DNA of 64,000 nt from Malachius bipustulatus (taxonomy: Eukaryota > Arthropoda > Insecta > Coleoptera > Melyridae), in contig OU342630.1 of NCBI GenBank assembly GCA_910589415.1, forward strand, positions 75,574,186-75,638,185, given 5' to 3'. Both the position numbers and the translations under genes were made by a program. Position 1 is the stretch's first letter. Every line of letters begins with the position of its first letter. Shown here piece after piece: positions 34,701-46,679 of the stretch. The notes below the pieces were generated by a model. That model saw only the letters and a program-made list of their open reading frames with translations, searched no databases and was not told the DNA's origin.

Positions 34701-34982
34701 CTTTTGCAGTCAAAAAATTTTAAATTCAAAATTACACTGAGAAAAATGAGCGAAAAGTTGAAATTCCAATAGTTACCAATTTTTGGCCACCTGTATAAAC
34801 AATTAACTTAGTCCATAACTGACATTACATTTCCTGGAAAACAGTTTTAGTTTTCGAGTTTTCGAACTATCATGTTTCTTGTAATTTTGAAGTTTAGAAA
34901 AACTTAAAAAAAAAATTCAAAAAAGATGTAAAATAAAAAACTTTCCTGTAGGTATGGTGCCAACTTTTTGGCAGCCTCTGTA
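31777..34982. mobile_element. 3.2-kb composite foldback element B
   Basis: The outer ends read TACAGTGCCCGCAAAAAAGT at 31777 and, as the complement at the far end, TACAGAGGCTGCCAAAAAGT, about 24 of 30 bases shared. Pairing continues through most of the 1.5-kb arms: for example CAGGAGCGAGATTTTCGAAT (32169) with its counterpart near 34638, and TACACCCTATGTTAACTTAT (32387) with its counterpart near 34280. The centre is near 33330. A second palindrome (32511-34164) and a core (32559-34116) are nested inside. A TACACCCTAT unit appears twice in each arm. There is no coding sequence. The long hairpin could yield double-stranded RNA if transcribed. Confidence 0.8.
32511..34164. mobile_element. Inner palindrome of B with foldback core
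   Basis: Outer arms of exactly 48 bases each (32511-32558 and 34117-34164) are complementary, starting TACAGGCTGTCCCATTGAGG. They enclose a core from TACGAAGTCGGTTAAATT to AACTTAACCGACTTCGTA (32559-34116). This is the same core as in elements A and C but with different wrapping sequence. Its two 64-codon ORFs (32505-32696 and 33979-34170) are simply the two arms read from opposite strands. Confidence 0.8.
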
Positions 34983-35843
34983 TTTTTTTTTTAATACCTA
35001 TAAGGTATTGAAAAATAAAATAAGAAGAAAGTCTTCAGGAACTTTGTATAAATAGTGATTGCATTATAATACGCAAGGTTCAAATGAAACCTAATAGAAA
35101 TAAATTAATTAATGACTTTTTTTGATAAAAGATTAATGAAAACACACCTGCAATGAGCTCGCCTTATTTTGGTAAGCCGCTCATTTCCATATTAACGTAG
35201 ATCCATATTAGATGATGAAAATTACCTACATAATTACCAAAAACCTACACTTGAAATCGCATAATAAATTCATATTCCATTGAAAATTTTGCGTGGGGCG
35301 GTGAAAGTAGGATGCAGTTTTGAAACTGAAATTTCAATGAACCGACATATTCCATAAATACCTAAGACGACCATTATGCTGATCATCGTCCTCATGTGAG
35401 TGCAAACAAGAAACTCAAACTTTACCATAAATGAATAGCAGGTAATAGGTAATTACAAGAGGAGTGACGTGATGATGACACAGCCTTATGTATCTGAAGA
35501 AGGGTTAGGCGTGTGAACGTGTGAAACAGAGGCGTTTCCGTTCTCTCCTTCGCCTTGGTAGCTCCCGAAAGGATGAGATGAGAGAGGAAGAGCGAGGGAG
35601 CGGAAAGGGATGTAATAAGGTTTCCGTTCCTCTAGGTTTTGTTCTAATTTCAACTAGCGTCGTTTAGAAGGTATGTAATACCCAGGGAACATATTAAATA
35701 ATAAATATGTTATAGGTACTTAAGCATACCCTTATACACCTATAGAAATTCAGTCGGTTACAGAGCACTCTTATAGTTATTTTTTTTTTATTACAGTGAT
35801 TACCTATTTTTTATTGATACTGATGCTGATTTAGAAATTCATA
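34983..35843. other. Non-coding stretch, no gene recognised
   Basis: A purine-rich patch with partial dyad symmetry lies at 35530-35630 (TTTCCGTTCTCTCCTTCG against a GAGGGAGCGGAAAGG segment). Nothing else was identified. Confidence 0.4.
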
Positions 35844-36125
35844 TACAGGGTTAGAACTATTTAAAGGGGCCACTACAGGGATATCTTAAGTCCATTGAAG
35901 ATAGTAGTTCGGTTAAATTGAAGAAAAGAAACCAAAAATTAATAAACTTCAGAAAAAAAATGGAAATTTTATTCTTATTTTTTCAAAGAAAAACAGAAAA
36001 TTTTTCGCTGAAATAGGTCAACATGAAGTCATACTGCTTGCTCTATAGTTTTTTAATTTCTCTATGATATTCGGTCTAGAAAGTTGTCTTTTTTTAGAAA
36101 AAAAAAAGGACAAAAATTTTCGAAA

Positions 36126-36867
36126 TACAGCGTGTTCTACAAGCTCTATGACAAACTTTGACAGATGGTAGGTTGCTTGATTTTAAACATATTTTTTTTA
36201 ATAAACATGGGTCCGATTCGTTTTTGTTTCGAAGTTACAAGCATTTAACCTTTATTAACAATCAACAATAAAAATTTAAATTAAATGATAATCACAAAAC
36301 TTAAGACTATAAAAATTGTTCGAAATGTCCACCCTCAGCTTGAATGCAAGCCTCACATCGACGAACTAAAGATTCGGTCACTCGAAGAATGAGATTTGGA
36401 TCATTTCTTATTTGGTTAGCTGCATCTTGAATACTTTCAAGTAACTGCTGATGGGTAGCGATTTCAACATGGTAGACTAGCTGCTTCATGTGTCCCCATA
36501 AATAAAAATCCAGAGGATTCAGATCGGGAGAACGAGGTGGCCATGATATTGGACCTCCTTGACCTATCCATTTATTCGGGAAATGTTCATTTAGCCAAGC
36601 AGCAACTTGTCTTCCTCTATGTGGTGGTGCACCGTCATGCTGATACCACATATTTTGAATATAAGTGTACATTGGTTGACATAGTGTCTTAGTGACATAG
36701 CGACTTAGTGTCACTTCCTGGTTGACTGAAAAAATTACGATTCTTTAAATGCTTGTAACTTCTAAACAAAAACGAATCGGACCCATGTTTATTAAAAAAA
36801 ATATGTTTAAAATCAAGCAACCTACCATCTGTCAAAGTTTGTCATAGAGCTTGTAGAACACCCTGTA
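36126..36867. mobile_element. Mariner-like element with 123-bp inverted repeats
   Basis: Left arm 36126-36248 and right arm 36745-36867 are complementary over 123 bases with only about two mismatches, starting TACAGCGTGTTCTACAAGCT. The ends abut TA. The interior carries a transposase fragment on the minus strand. At 742 bp it is well short of an autonomous element, so it is an internally deleted, non-autonomous copy. The near-identical arms suggest a recent insertion or arm conversion. Confidence 0.88.
36307..36714 (-). pseudogene. Truncated mariner/IS630-type transposase, C-terminal part
   Basis: 135 residues remain. YQHDGAPPH holds the second catalytic Asp, and WPPRSPDLNPLDFYLWG holds the third acidic position as Asp, with 36 residues between them. 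The rest (KQLVYHVEIATHQQLLESI, RVTESLVRRCEACIQAEGGHFEQFL) is the usual C-terminal tail of this insect transposase group. The DNA-binding N-terminus and the first catalytic Asp are gone: the right inverted repeat begins about 30 bases upstream of the ATG. The protein cannot be an active transposase. The ATG at 36714 is probably an internal Met, not the original start. Confidence 0.88.
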
Positions 36868-37595
36868 TATTTTTTGAAGTTTATTAGTTTTTGGTTTTCA
36901 TAATTTTTTTTTTCATATCGAACGCAATAAAAAAACAATATGGCGGCCATAAGAAAAACGAAAGATCTAGTCGGCTTTGAAAATTTTTTAAATGCCAGAT
37001 GGGTAGCTCTGGCCGACTTATGTAAGCCTACAAAAAATTATTTATTAATTTCCAATAAAATAAAAGATAAGACAAAAATAAGAAATCTATATTTTTCAGT
37101 TTTTTTCAGGATATTTCAGGAACGGTCACAGATATCTTGCATGTTTTGATGGATTTGAGATGACCACAAAATAGCGCAACTTTTCTCTAATTTAACCGAC
37201 CTCGTATCTTCAATGGTTTAAGATATCCCTGTAGTGGCCCTTTAAGTAGTTCTAACCCTGTATATCTACCTTAAAAGGAACATTTTATCTGAGTACCTAC
37301 CATCCCTAGTACGGTCCTTGTTTACTTAAGGGAGACTAATCTTCTAACTCTGTGTTTCACCTGCGTTACTTACTTTAGGATGACTATAATAACTGTATAA
37401 AAACATTATAATAGACCAAAAGTCGTTTTTTTTATTTTTCGTTAAATAAGACTCATTAATATTGGTTACCTAAATGAATAGAAAATATTATAATTATAGA
37501 AGAAACCATTTTTAGTTTTTACCCCATATATTTTAAACTCCTGTATGTATATAATATTTTTGGTTTAGAATCTGATTCTGAAATCAGAGCATCAA

Positions 37596-37690
37596 ATAGT
37601 GCAACCTCTCCATTCTCCAATATACCAAACTCGTATCTTTTAAATGGTTTAAGCCCCAAGATAACCCGTTAGTTGGTTCTAATCCTTGTA
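37596..37690 (+). mobile_element. Degenerate right end of a C-type foldback element
   Basis: It matches the last 90 bases of element C in order: AGTGCAACCTCTCC, then AACTCGTATCTTTTAAATGG, then TTAGTTGGTTCTAATCCTTGTA. It carries both the core end and the C-type wrapper, so wrapped elements have been copied as units. Confidence 0.6.
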
Positions 37691-40600
37691 TGATAATGAT
37701 TGATGTTTTGGACATTCATTATTGAAAATTTTGTAGGTATTAATTATAGGTATTAATAAACATTACTGAATGTTTAGAATTAATAAAACAAGAAATTGAT
37801 AGAAACCTAATGAAAAATAGAAAGATGGGGGAGTGAAAGAAGCGCGAGACATCAATAAAATTTGAGTGATATTACTACATCGACTTTAATAATTCAATAT
37901 TCCTTTATTATAAATTTGGTCTGGGGTTTGGATCAATAGAATAAATTGAGTATAATATGGAGTAGCAAGCTTGAACGAAAAATAAAAACCTACCTCTCCA
38001 AACCATATTTTATTTACTGGAGTGAATAAAATATGGCTTATAGAGATAAAATAACCTAAAACTCATCTTATACGCTTAAAATAATACGCATTCCCTCTGC
38101 TGTAATTGATACGTACAATAATTATTGTTTTGATACTAGAAAGTAAATTTCAACGTTCAAATAAACAACATACCTATACCGTTATACATACCTGAGTTTT
38201 GTTTATACTTGTAGATAATAATATGTAAAAGCTATTTGGGGGTAGTTGAAATACATTTAAAAACAAGCTAAGCCATTCAAAGTTAACCATGGAAGAGATC
38301 TAGTGTTAATAAAAACAAACCCTCAGAGGCAATTCCCGTTCCATATCAATAGACATTCATGGCGCGTAATTCTGTTCTTCTGGGAGAAATATTTTCTCTT
38401 TATTGCGGCAAGTATTCTCAAATTAAAACAGAAAGCTGGTTGCTGGCATTCTCTCCAGGAGGCCCGTGTTGACTTGGAGCAGATAACATAATGGTCATTC
38501 TGAATTAATTCATTTGAGCGTTGTTTTGTATTGCCTAGGGCGAGGACTTTGCTCTGCGATGTTGTAAATTTTGCTGACTTCTAAATAATAATACAATTTA
38601 ATTTTGCAGCTTTAAATCCGCAAAGCTGGAAACTATATGCATGACATTTCCTAACTTGATAATAAAATTGGACTCATGTTGACATAATTGTAGAATGGGA
38701 TGTAATTTGTTGGGTAGTTATTTCAAAACAGTTTATTACAAAGCCATATCAAACAATCTGATTATACGAGGCTTTTTTTCAATTTGACCATTTGATCGAA
38801 TAGGAAACAATAATTAAACATTAAAAATTCCTGCAACAATGCGATCGGTATTATAGGAGGGTCTTCTTAGGAGTATACAGGATGATTTATATGTTTTTAT
38901 CGGTTTTTTGTGTTTTGATGAATGTTTTTTTATGGAAACTTGCACGGGACGAGTTGTAGAGCGGAAAATTTCCTAGTACAGTCAGTAACGCTAACGATGG
39001 ATGAAAAGTTTACAGTTAAAACAGACGGGCGGTGACAAATAGACGATAAGTCCGAAACTCATGCATACAAATTTTTTTTTTATCATTTACTGCCTCGAAA
39101 TTTAATTATAAGTTAATAAGTCTGACTTTTCTTGGATATATCGATCCAGAATACTATCAGCTCCTCATTTAATTTCAAGAAACACCGGAATGGCATAATA
39201 TACTTTACTGATGGATGTTTGACATCTTCATATCTTTTGTACGCGAATATAAATGAGTTTGCGCTGCCCAATTTAGCCCATTCATTAAAAACTCAACGCT
39301 TGCGTTTACATGCTAGCCGGAAAACCTTCACAGAAGCCTTCAACGCAAATAAATTTCAGCTTTCGCTGCCAGTACGCACCCGGATCTCTGGCAACTTTGA
39401 TGGAATCAACGACAGTATCAGACATGTTTGGGTCGTAATGAGTTTCGGGCTAGCGATCCAGACGGGAATGACGGAAAGTTTGCTCGATGTTATGAACTTA
39501 TCCACCATCTCATTGTCGACTCCAGAGACTGTAATAAATACATAAGGCCAGCCACGTAACTCATTATTTCTGAGCAAACTGATTTTCGGAGCTGTAATGA
39601 GCCAAGGTGAACAGTTCGCTGAGAAACTGGGAAGTAGAGATTAATGAGACTGGACGATTCCGTTCTCAAATTAGTTTCCAATATCAAATTTAAAACAGGA
39701 TTTCACGAGTATCGTGAGATCTGGAATAAATTCACAATTGTATCCTGTTTCTTATTGCGAAACTCGCATAGGTTGATCATTAAATTTTTTGTAATTGTTG
39801 TGGCATTGTCGCTATCTGTTTACTGAGCATAACAGCCGGTAACATCGAGGCTGAAGTCAAAGAATGGCGGGAAAACGTTTAAGAATTATTTTAAATACGT
39901 AAATTGATTTTATTAGTAAAAAGAATATCTTGAAACAAAAGAGAAAAAATGTTTTTGTCCTATTCTCTTTATTCTTTAAGTAAAAAATTCTGAACGCTTT
40001 CATAATAATGAGCTAAATAGTTTTCCACTATTGTAATTAGTTTTTCTTATTTTTAATTGATTTTAATGGAGGTAAGGTATTTTTACCTTTACACAACTTT
40101 ACACAACTAACTCTGTTTTTGAGCATTATGAAAAAAGATTCTGATATTAAATAAATTTTCACTGTAATAGGGATATTTGGGTACCAGATGACGTCGCAAG
40201 ATACCGAGAAAAATGCATCCGAAAATGAACATTTTATTGAATTTTATCCTGACTTGAAGTACTCCTCCAGAAACAAAAAGTTCAATAAAGCTGAGAATAT
40301 TTAATAAACAGCGTCTGAAAACGTTTGAAATTTTACAAAGCGTACTATTTAATGAAATATGTATTTGGATCGATATCTCCTCAGCTCTGATGCAATGTAA
40401 CTACGTACCTACATTAACGGTCCCGAGAGCTCAAGGCTCATTTTGACATCCACTCGATAAGTCGATATGCCTTAGCAGTAGCACAGAGTTGCATCTTGAA
40501 GAAGTTGCAGTTCGCATGAATGAAAGTTTTTGCCTCAATTTTCAATCGAATAAATTATTTATCGAATCCTATTTTCGCAATGAATAATACTAGAGCTGGA

Positions 40601-41083
40601 GGTTTATTGCATTCTACCGACTATCACCTCGAGAATTCGGTGAGCTTCCTTGAGCGGTGCTTAACTTCACTAGCTCGATTGGCATTATCTCCTTCATGCA
40701 GGCGGACCTGCAAGGCTGCCTGGATGAATTATTGTGTAAATTGATTTGTTTTTGCCGGAATATGCATTACCTTGTTGATTTCCCCAAGGCGCCATTAGTT
40801 ATCTGAAACCGTCTAAGTATATATGTAGGTATCTTACCTTCACCTACCTACCCCAAGATGTCATACTCCTTCTAGATAATGATGAGAATATTCTACCCAA
40901 TGAATTTTCCTATATCATCGGAATGACAATAAGTGATATGGGAATTTACATAACATACTCCTGTAGGAATTTTATAATTCCATCTCCATCGCTTCAACCC
41001 GCATTTCATCATTATTTATGAGAGTATGGGTTTTTGATAATCTATAAGCGATTATTCATTTATAGGTATACGAGTTATAGTTT
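37691..41083. other. Non-coding stretch with an unassigned ORF
   Basis: The plus-strand ORF 39132-39545 (137 codons) is the longest here. It overlaps minus-strand ORFs of 73 and 65 codons and none has a domain I recognise. GC content rises slightly at 39290-39560, so a decayed gene or transposon cannot be excluded. No other feature was seen. Confidence 0.35.
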
Positions 41084-43011
41084 GTAGTATGTCCAGTAAA
41101 ATTGAGATTTGATTATACAACCAAAGCGGAAAAAATGGAATTTTGTGTCGGTGGTGGGTATGGTCGATGGGGAGTCTAAATCCGAAAATGCGACCTGTCC
41201 CTTGTGGAAGGAAAAGCCGTCAACTTAATTTTAGGGGATGAATTTCTTATTTGCATTTTACGAAGTCAATTAACCTTTTATCGAAAAAAGTGTAATAATT
41301 CACCTAACGGAGAAAAAAATCTGCAAACTTGTATTCATGCAATTTTTTCATATTAACCATAGTTAATTAACTAAAAAAAAGTAATTAATTGAGGAAAAGG
41401 GGGATGAAAAAGTCCTTAATTTTGGAAAAACTTCCTTCTTTTTATTGCGATCCAAAAATCGTTTCAATAAAAGTTGTAGTGCTTGAAATTTTGAACATTT
41501 TAATAATAGCTGATTGATGGGACTGATGATTAGTACGCAGTAGCGCTTCAAAGTAATTAAGTCGTGCGATTCTGCTTAAAAACTAAATAAGAAATCTACG
41601 ATTCGCATAATTTTAAATCTAGAAATCAGTGCAAATATGCCCTTACAATTAAGTTTTACCAATTTCTCGGAAATTTCTACCATCCGTGGTGATTCACTTT
41701 AATTCCCCCTGTTGATTATTTCTGACCACCAGTGTTTAAGGAATAAAAATATTCAGACAAACAATGTTTCAAACACCCCATCGCGAGAAGGTAAAGACTT
41801 TGAAATTTTCAATAGGAACTCCCATTTTTTTATCACGAATTATGATTTTGTGTGGAACAAAATTATCAAACTATTGCCTGAAACATTCTTTTCAACCAAT
41901 TACTCTCTCGCCCGTAAAAGTGCAAGTCAAAATCGAGGGATCCATATTAATTAATTATTTTTATTTTATTAAATAGTTTATTTATTAATGAATTGGTTAA
42001 TTGTCACATCTGTCAATTGGGATTTTATGAAGGTACCAGTCAGCAGTCCAAACGATTCATCCCATCATCAAAACCCCAATTGACAGCTGTGACAATTCAA
42101 TAATTCAAAAGTCAATAAAATAAAAATAATTAATTAAAATGGTTCATTCGATTTTGACCTGCTTTTTTGGATGCTTGGATGTCACGGAGGCATTGGATGA
42201 AAAAATGGGTCAGGCAATAGTTTGATATTGTTTCACATAAAATCATAATCCACGATAAAAATAATTCAAAATTTGAAAGTCAACCCCACACCTCGCGATG
42301 GAGTGGGTTGGGGGAAAATGTTTGTGCTCAAACGATGTCCCTCTCCAAACCAAACATTGTATGACTGAATTTTTTTTTCTTAAATACTGATAGTCAGAAA
42401 TGATCAACTGGAGAGGGGGTGGGGGTTAAAATGGATGATTGGGTTAAATGGAAATTGGTGAAGCTAAATTTCAGGGGCATATTTGCACTTTTTAAATTGA
42501 AAGTTATCTTTATGACTTTGACCCGCTATATTGCTTTTTAATTATTAGATCGATCGATCAGCTATTATTATGAAAATATTCAAAATTTCAAGTGCTACAA
42601 CTTTTTTTGAAACGATCTTTGAATCGCAATAAAAATAAGGGAGTTACCTATCCCAAAATTAAGAATTTTTCATCTCCCTTTTCCTCAATTAATTTTCTGT
42701 TAACTATTGCAAATATCAGAAAATTGCATAGATGCGAATTTGGAGTGAGTTTTTTTTCTCCGTAAAGTAAGTTATCATACTTTTTTAGAGTTAATTGATT
42801 TTTAAGAGTTAATTTACGTCGTAAAATGCAAAAAATTAATTCTTTAAAATCAAAATGGCGGCTTCTCCACAAGGGTTAGGAAGATGCACTTTTGTATTTA
42901 TTTTAAACTCAATATCGACCACCATACATCCACACAAAATTCCATTTTTCACGCTTTAATTGCGTAATTGATTGCATTTCTCGTCTAATTTTACAGGACT
43001 ATAATAGAGGT
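41084..43011. mobile_element. 1.9-kb foldback with arms of about 930 bp
   Basis: The left arm (41084-42026) pairs with the right arm (42065-43011) around a loop of about 40 bases. Landmarks: CAGTAAAATTGAG (41094) against the TCTAATTTTACAGG segment near 42986; AAAAAATGGAATTTTGTG (41131) against CACAAAATTCCATTTTTC (42933); and AATTGTCACATCTGTCAATT next to the loop against AATTGACAGCTGTGACAATT. Similarity is imperfect (roughly three quarters by eye), so the structure is old. The ends do not carry the TACAGGGTG motif, so it belongs to another family. ORFs inside are short and unrecognised. Confidence 0.78.
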
Positions 43012-44482
43012 TGGATTAATTTAAATTTAACGATCTTGTTTTGTTTTCAATTTACGCGCCGTGACATGCACTTACAGTAAAAAGTATTTTACTGCAGTAA
43101 TTAATTGAAAATATTCATCAAGTATTAACATAAAATGCTTAAAGTAGCTATTCAGACCATACTTCAGCAGCTGTTAATCGAGTCTCTGCGTTTTATTATT
43201 TTCAACACAATAAAATGACACTTTGGTTTAATCGGTTAATTATTGATAATAATCGAAAGCCACCTTTTATCATAGTTGGAATCTCTCAAAACAAGAGACT
43301 TACTTTACTTACTACACATTTTTAAAAATTATTGATAAGCTATAATGCTTAGTTAAGATACGCCTGAGCGTGATTAAATCTAACATCAACATTAACCAAG
43401 AAACTATGTCTAAATGTCAGCTTTTTATTTGTTTTGATTGGAATACACACTGCTACGTCAAATAAAGTTATTAATGACAGATATTTGAAAATCCTAATTA
43501 AAATATTCAACAATTATTTATGATCTCAAAATGTACCAATAAAAAAAAAAAACAATCGTAAAGTGTTCGTGCATGGATATCAGGTCTTTAAAACACTCGC
43601 TCTATTTTGTGCACTGCGGCACCTACCTACAAGTTTTATTGGTACATAATTTTTCAGCCATTCTTACGACAAAATTCAGATAAAATCTATGAAATATGCA
43701 ACCTAGACATTGCTGCTTGAGACATGATTTTCCATTAAAAAACATTTAACCCATAATTACCGAGGCACATATTTTTTCAAATATAATCTTTAGATAGTCT
43801 TTATAAACATTCATTAAGATTGAATGCTTGGAAAAATTAAATAAAATATCTACTATGAGAATCTCGAGCTGCCGTTTTTGATGAAAGCGAAAGACTGTTT
43901 ATGTAGTTTTAACACTTATTATTGCAGCGCAGCAGAAGGAAATTATTATTGTTGGTTCCTGGAAACCATTTGAAACAAAATCAAAAGCTAAATCAAACAT
44001 CGTTCTAGAAACTGTATGTTTTTTTTTATATTTATTTATCTAGAAGGTAGTATATTATCTCCAATAATAATATTTCTACTCTTCAACTCGATCTTTATTT
44101 ATAATAGTTAAGAAAGACAAAACAGAGAAAAAATGTCCTTAAATACTTGTAAAATAATTGAATTGGATATTGAACATTTACCAACAGTTGTAATTTACCT
44201 ACAGAGTGACCCATCGAAAAATAAAAGACTCTGTTTTCAGGCACTCCATAAAAAAATCCTGGATCTGTCATCCTTTTTCACAGGGATGTATAAAATTGAT
44301 TTTGTTTACTCATTCTCTATCTCTAAGCCAGGGTTTTATAGTCGTATATTGTTGTCTATTGAAGATTCTTCATAAAAAATGAAGGCCTTTGAAATCAGTT
44401 GTTAAACGTCAAAAACAATGGGCTGCAAGTACAGCACAGGACTAACCGAATTACGGAGCAGCTGGTGATGGAGTCGTTACTA
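43012..44482. other. Non-coding stretch, no gene recognised
   Basis: AT-rich with a few A-tracts. The ORF 44133-44375 (80 codons) is not recognised and has no supporting context. Confidence 0.4.
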
Positions 44483-45190
44483 TACATGTCCCAACTTATT
44501 CGAAGCGGTCTCTGTAGGCCAAACGATTGATTTTTTCCAAAAAATTTTTTGCAAATTCAGGTACAGGTTCACAATGACCATAATTTAAAATTATTTTGAA
44601 GTATACAGAGTGTCCCATATGACAGTGGCATATCAAAGTTATGAAAACGGTTCAAGGTAGACAAAAACGGCTTACATGTCCCTATTTTAACTTTTTATTT
44701 AGAAAAATTTGTACTTTCTTTGATTTTATTATTTGGCGACGCGTGGAGAAATCTCAGAATTTTTCAAATTTTTTATCACCCTGTATAAACATTTCATCTA
44801 CATGATAGGATAGTACATGAAAAAGTAAAATAGGGACATGTAAGCCGTTTTTCTCTATCTTCAGCCGTTTTCGTTGTACAGGGCTTTGAACTTGAAAAAT
44901 GACGATTTTCACTTGTTTATAACTCAAAAACTTCTGAATTTAAACACCAACTGTAAAAGCCAATCTTATTTTCTTTTCTCAGACAATCCAAAAATGCAAT
45001 AACATAGGAGCATTCCATTAAAAAAAACATAACTTTGATATGCCACTGTCATATGGGACACTCTGTATACTTCAAAATAATTTTAAACTATGGCCATTGT
45101 GATCCTGTACTTGAATTTGCAATTTTTTTTTGGAAAAAATCAATCGTTTGGCCTACAGAGACCGCTTCGAATAAGCTGGGACACCCTGTA
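44483..45190. mobile_element. Nested foldback E, outer palindrome
   Basis: The outer arms 44483-44603 (121 bp) and 45068-45190 (123 bp) are near-perfect complements. They share CTTATTCGAAGCGGTCTCTG and the following GCCAAACGATTGATT segment. The right end is TGGGACACCCTGTA; the left end has lost a few bases (TACATGTCCCAACTT). Removing the inner element leaves a spacer-free palindrome with TA at its dyad. Confidence 0.85.
44604..45067. mobile_element. Nested foldback E, inner element
   Basis: Its termini are TACAGAGTGTCCCATATGAC and the exact complement GTCATATGGGACACTCTGTA. The inverted match continues for about 40 bases, and a second pair, ACGGCTTACATGTCCCTATT with its complement near 44827-44851, lies inside. 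It occupies the TA at the dyad of the outer palindrome. A related hairpin is at 61456-61669. Confidence 0.85.
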
Positions 45191-45329
45191 TATATACCCA
45201 CGGGTGCGAGAATCACTGTTGCAGACTATTTTTCGCATAGGCATCTACTGAAGAAGCATCTACTGAAGAGTTAGGGATGAAATATAGATCATTTGAGACT
45301 AACAACGCGCAGTAAAATTACAGTTATTT

Positions 45330-45470
45330 TTAAATAACCTATGAACGGATAGCACTTACAGTTAGTAACTGTGACTAAAAAACCGAAACTAGTTCCGATA
45401 ACACCCACAATTTCCAAAGCCCACTGAGAGGAAGTGTTGCTAAACCAACACCTGTTATAACTTATTATTA
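45330..45470. repeat. Dispersed repeat, copy 2
   Basis: Shares ordered blocks with 17457-17680: TTACAGTTAGTAACTGTGAC, AGTTCCGA, and GAAGTGTTGCTAA followed by ACACCTG. This copy lacks the palindromic insert of copy 1. Confidence 0.5.
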
Positions 45471-46544
45471 TAATACCAGATCGGGTCTCGCTTCATTGAA
45501 ATTATCTGCAATGAATAGCAAATTGCAAATAAATAGCATCTATAAACGGTTTTCAGTAGGCAGATACCGAGGTAATTGGGAGTGCTCAGATACTAACGAA
45601 AACACTTTGTTGAAATGTGTCTAAAGTATGAAGTAATAGATGAGAAAGTGGGGTTTTCTAAACGTATCGGCTACCTTATAAATTAAGAACAAGAAATAGA
45701 CAAACAAATATTTAATTAGCCATCGAAAAATAACAAGTATAAAATGGAATTTATGATCCAGGTAGTTTCATTGCTATATAGGAATAATAAAAAGAAGATG
45801 TAAAAGTAGCCGTTTTAATTATATGATAACAAAGTCATGCACCAGGAATCAGTAGGAAAGGAATCAGTTCATATAAATTAGTAATTGCATAGTAATTTGT
45901 TAAGTCTGCTGTTATATAAATTGCTTATGATTACTTGGTGACTATGTTGATTTTATTTCAACTTTTTGTTAAAACGGCTCTTACCATTTTTTTACTTTTT
46001 TGCACAGTAACCTCTTCATAATTATTATTCTAATATCGTACTGTTATTTATTTAGTGACCGCATTTCTGTATAGCTGCCCTGCTTAGGTATACGTAATGA
46101 TATACTTTATATTACAGGTATGGTGAATTTCTTAAAAAAAAAAACAGTAAACGTTTTTATCCAGGTAATTCTTCATTTAAGAGAAGTGTTCAACGTTTTT
46201 ATACAATAATCGAGTTCCTAGGACCAGTTTGAGTGTTGTAAGCTGTAAAATAGCTTGTTTTAAAAATGCTCAGCTTTTTGAAACAACAGCGGGGTTGTTC
46301 AATTATTATCACTCCAATTTAATTTCTGTGTTTTCACTCCTTACTTATTTAGGTGATGATAACTATCAGTAGCTTTCCACTTGTACCAAGCATGCGTTGA
46401 AAAATTCTTATGTGAAGGTTTTGTGACACAATTTACGCATCATTGAAATCCATTAATCGGTCATGAGCTACCGTATATAACTTTATCCGTCTCTGATAAC
46501 TCAATTCGTCTAATCAGGAATTGTTGCTAATGAAGAATGGCCTA
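45471..46544. other. Non-coding stretch, no gene recognised
   Basis: AT-rich DNA with only short ORFs. No transposon ends were recognised. Confidence 0.4.
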
Positions 46545-46608
46545 CAGAAAGACGTGTTGCAGACCGAGTTTCATCTAGCAGTTCCTCATACGTGCCCTAA
46601 CCTGCGCC

Positions 46609-46679
46609 CCTGATTGATGATCTAGCAGACCTCACGTTCCTTGCGCGGCTTTTGTCTAATTAGATCATCAAGCATCAGG
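46609..46679 (+). ncRNA. Pre-miRNA-like hairpin candidate
   Basis: The left arm CCTGATTGATGATCTAGCAGAC pairs with the right arm GTCTAATTAGATCATCAAGCATCAGG with small bulges, leaving a loop of about 23 bases. The 71-base size and one-sided bulges are like a microRNA precursor. It sits in a patch of higher GC. I do not recognise a known mature miRNA in either arm, and transcription is unproven. Confidence 0.3.

Larger units (their letters stand above)
35844..37262. mobile_element. Foldback element C, triply wrapped
   Basis: It is flanked by TA. The outermost arms are 30 and 29 bases (TACAGGGTTAGAACTATTTA and complement). A second pair of 28 and 27 bases starts TACAGGGATATCTTAA. Inside, at 35902-37206, is the shared core ending TTTAACCGACCTCGTA. 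The left core arm is internally deleted: the sequence jumps from the first 25 or so bases to the loop region. A mariner-like element sits within the core at 36126-36867. Apart from that transposase remnant there is no coding sequence. Confidence 0.82.

Noticed and set aside
35530..35640. Purine/pyrimidine dyad as a foldback element
   Set aside because: Pairing is short and interrupted, and no termini or target duplication were seen.
39132..39545. RNase H-like FTDG motif in the 137-codon ORF
   Set aside because: Only four residues match; no further RNase H blocks follow and the other catalytic positions are missing.
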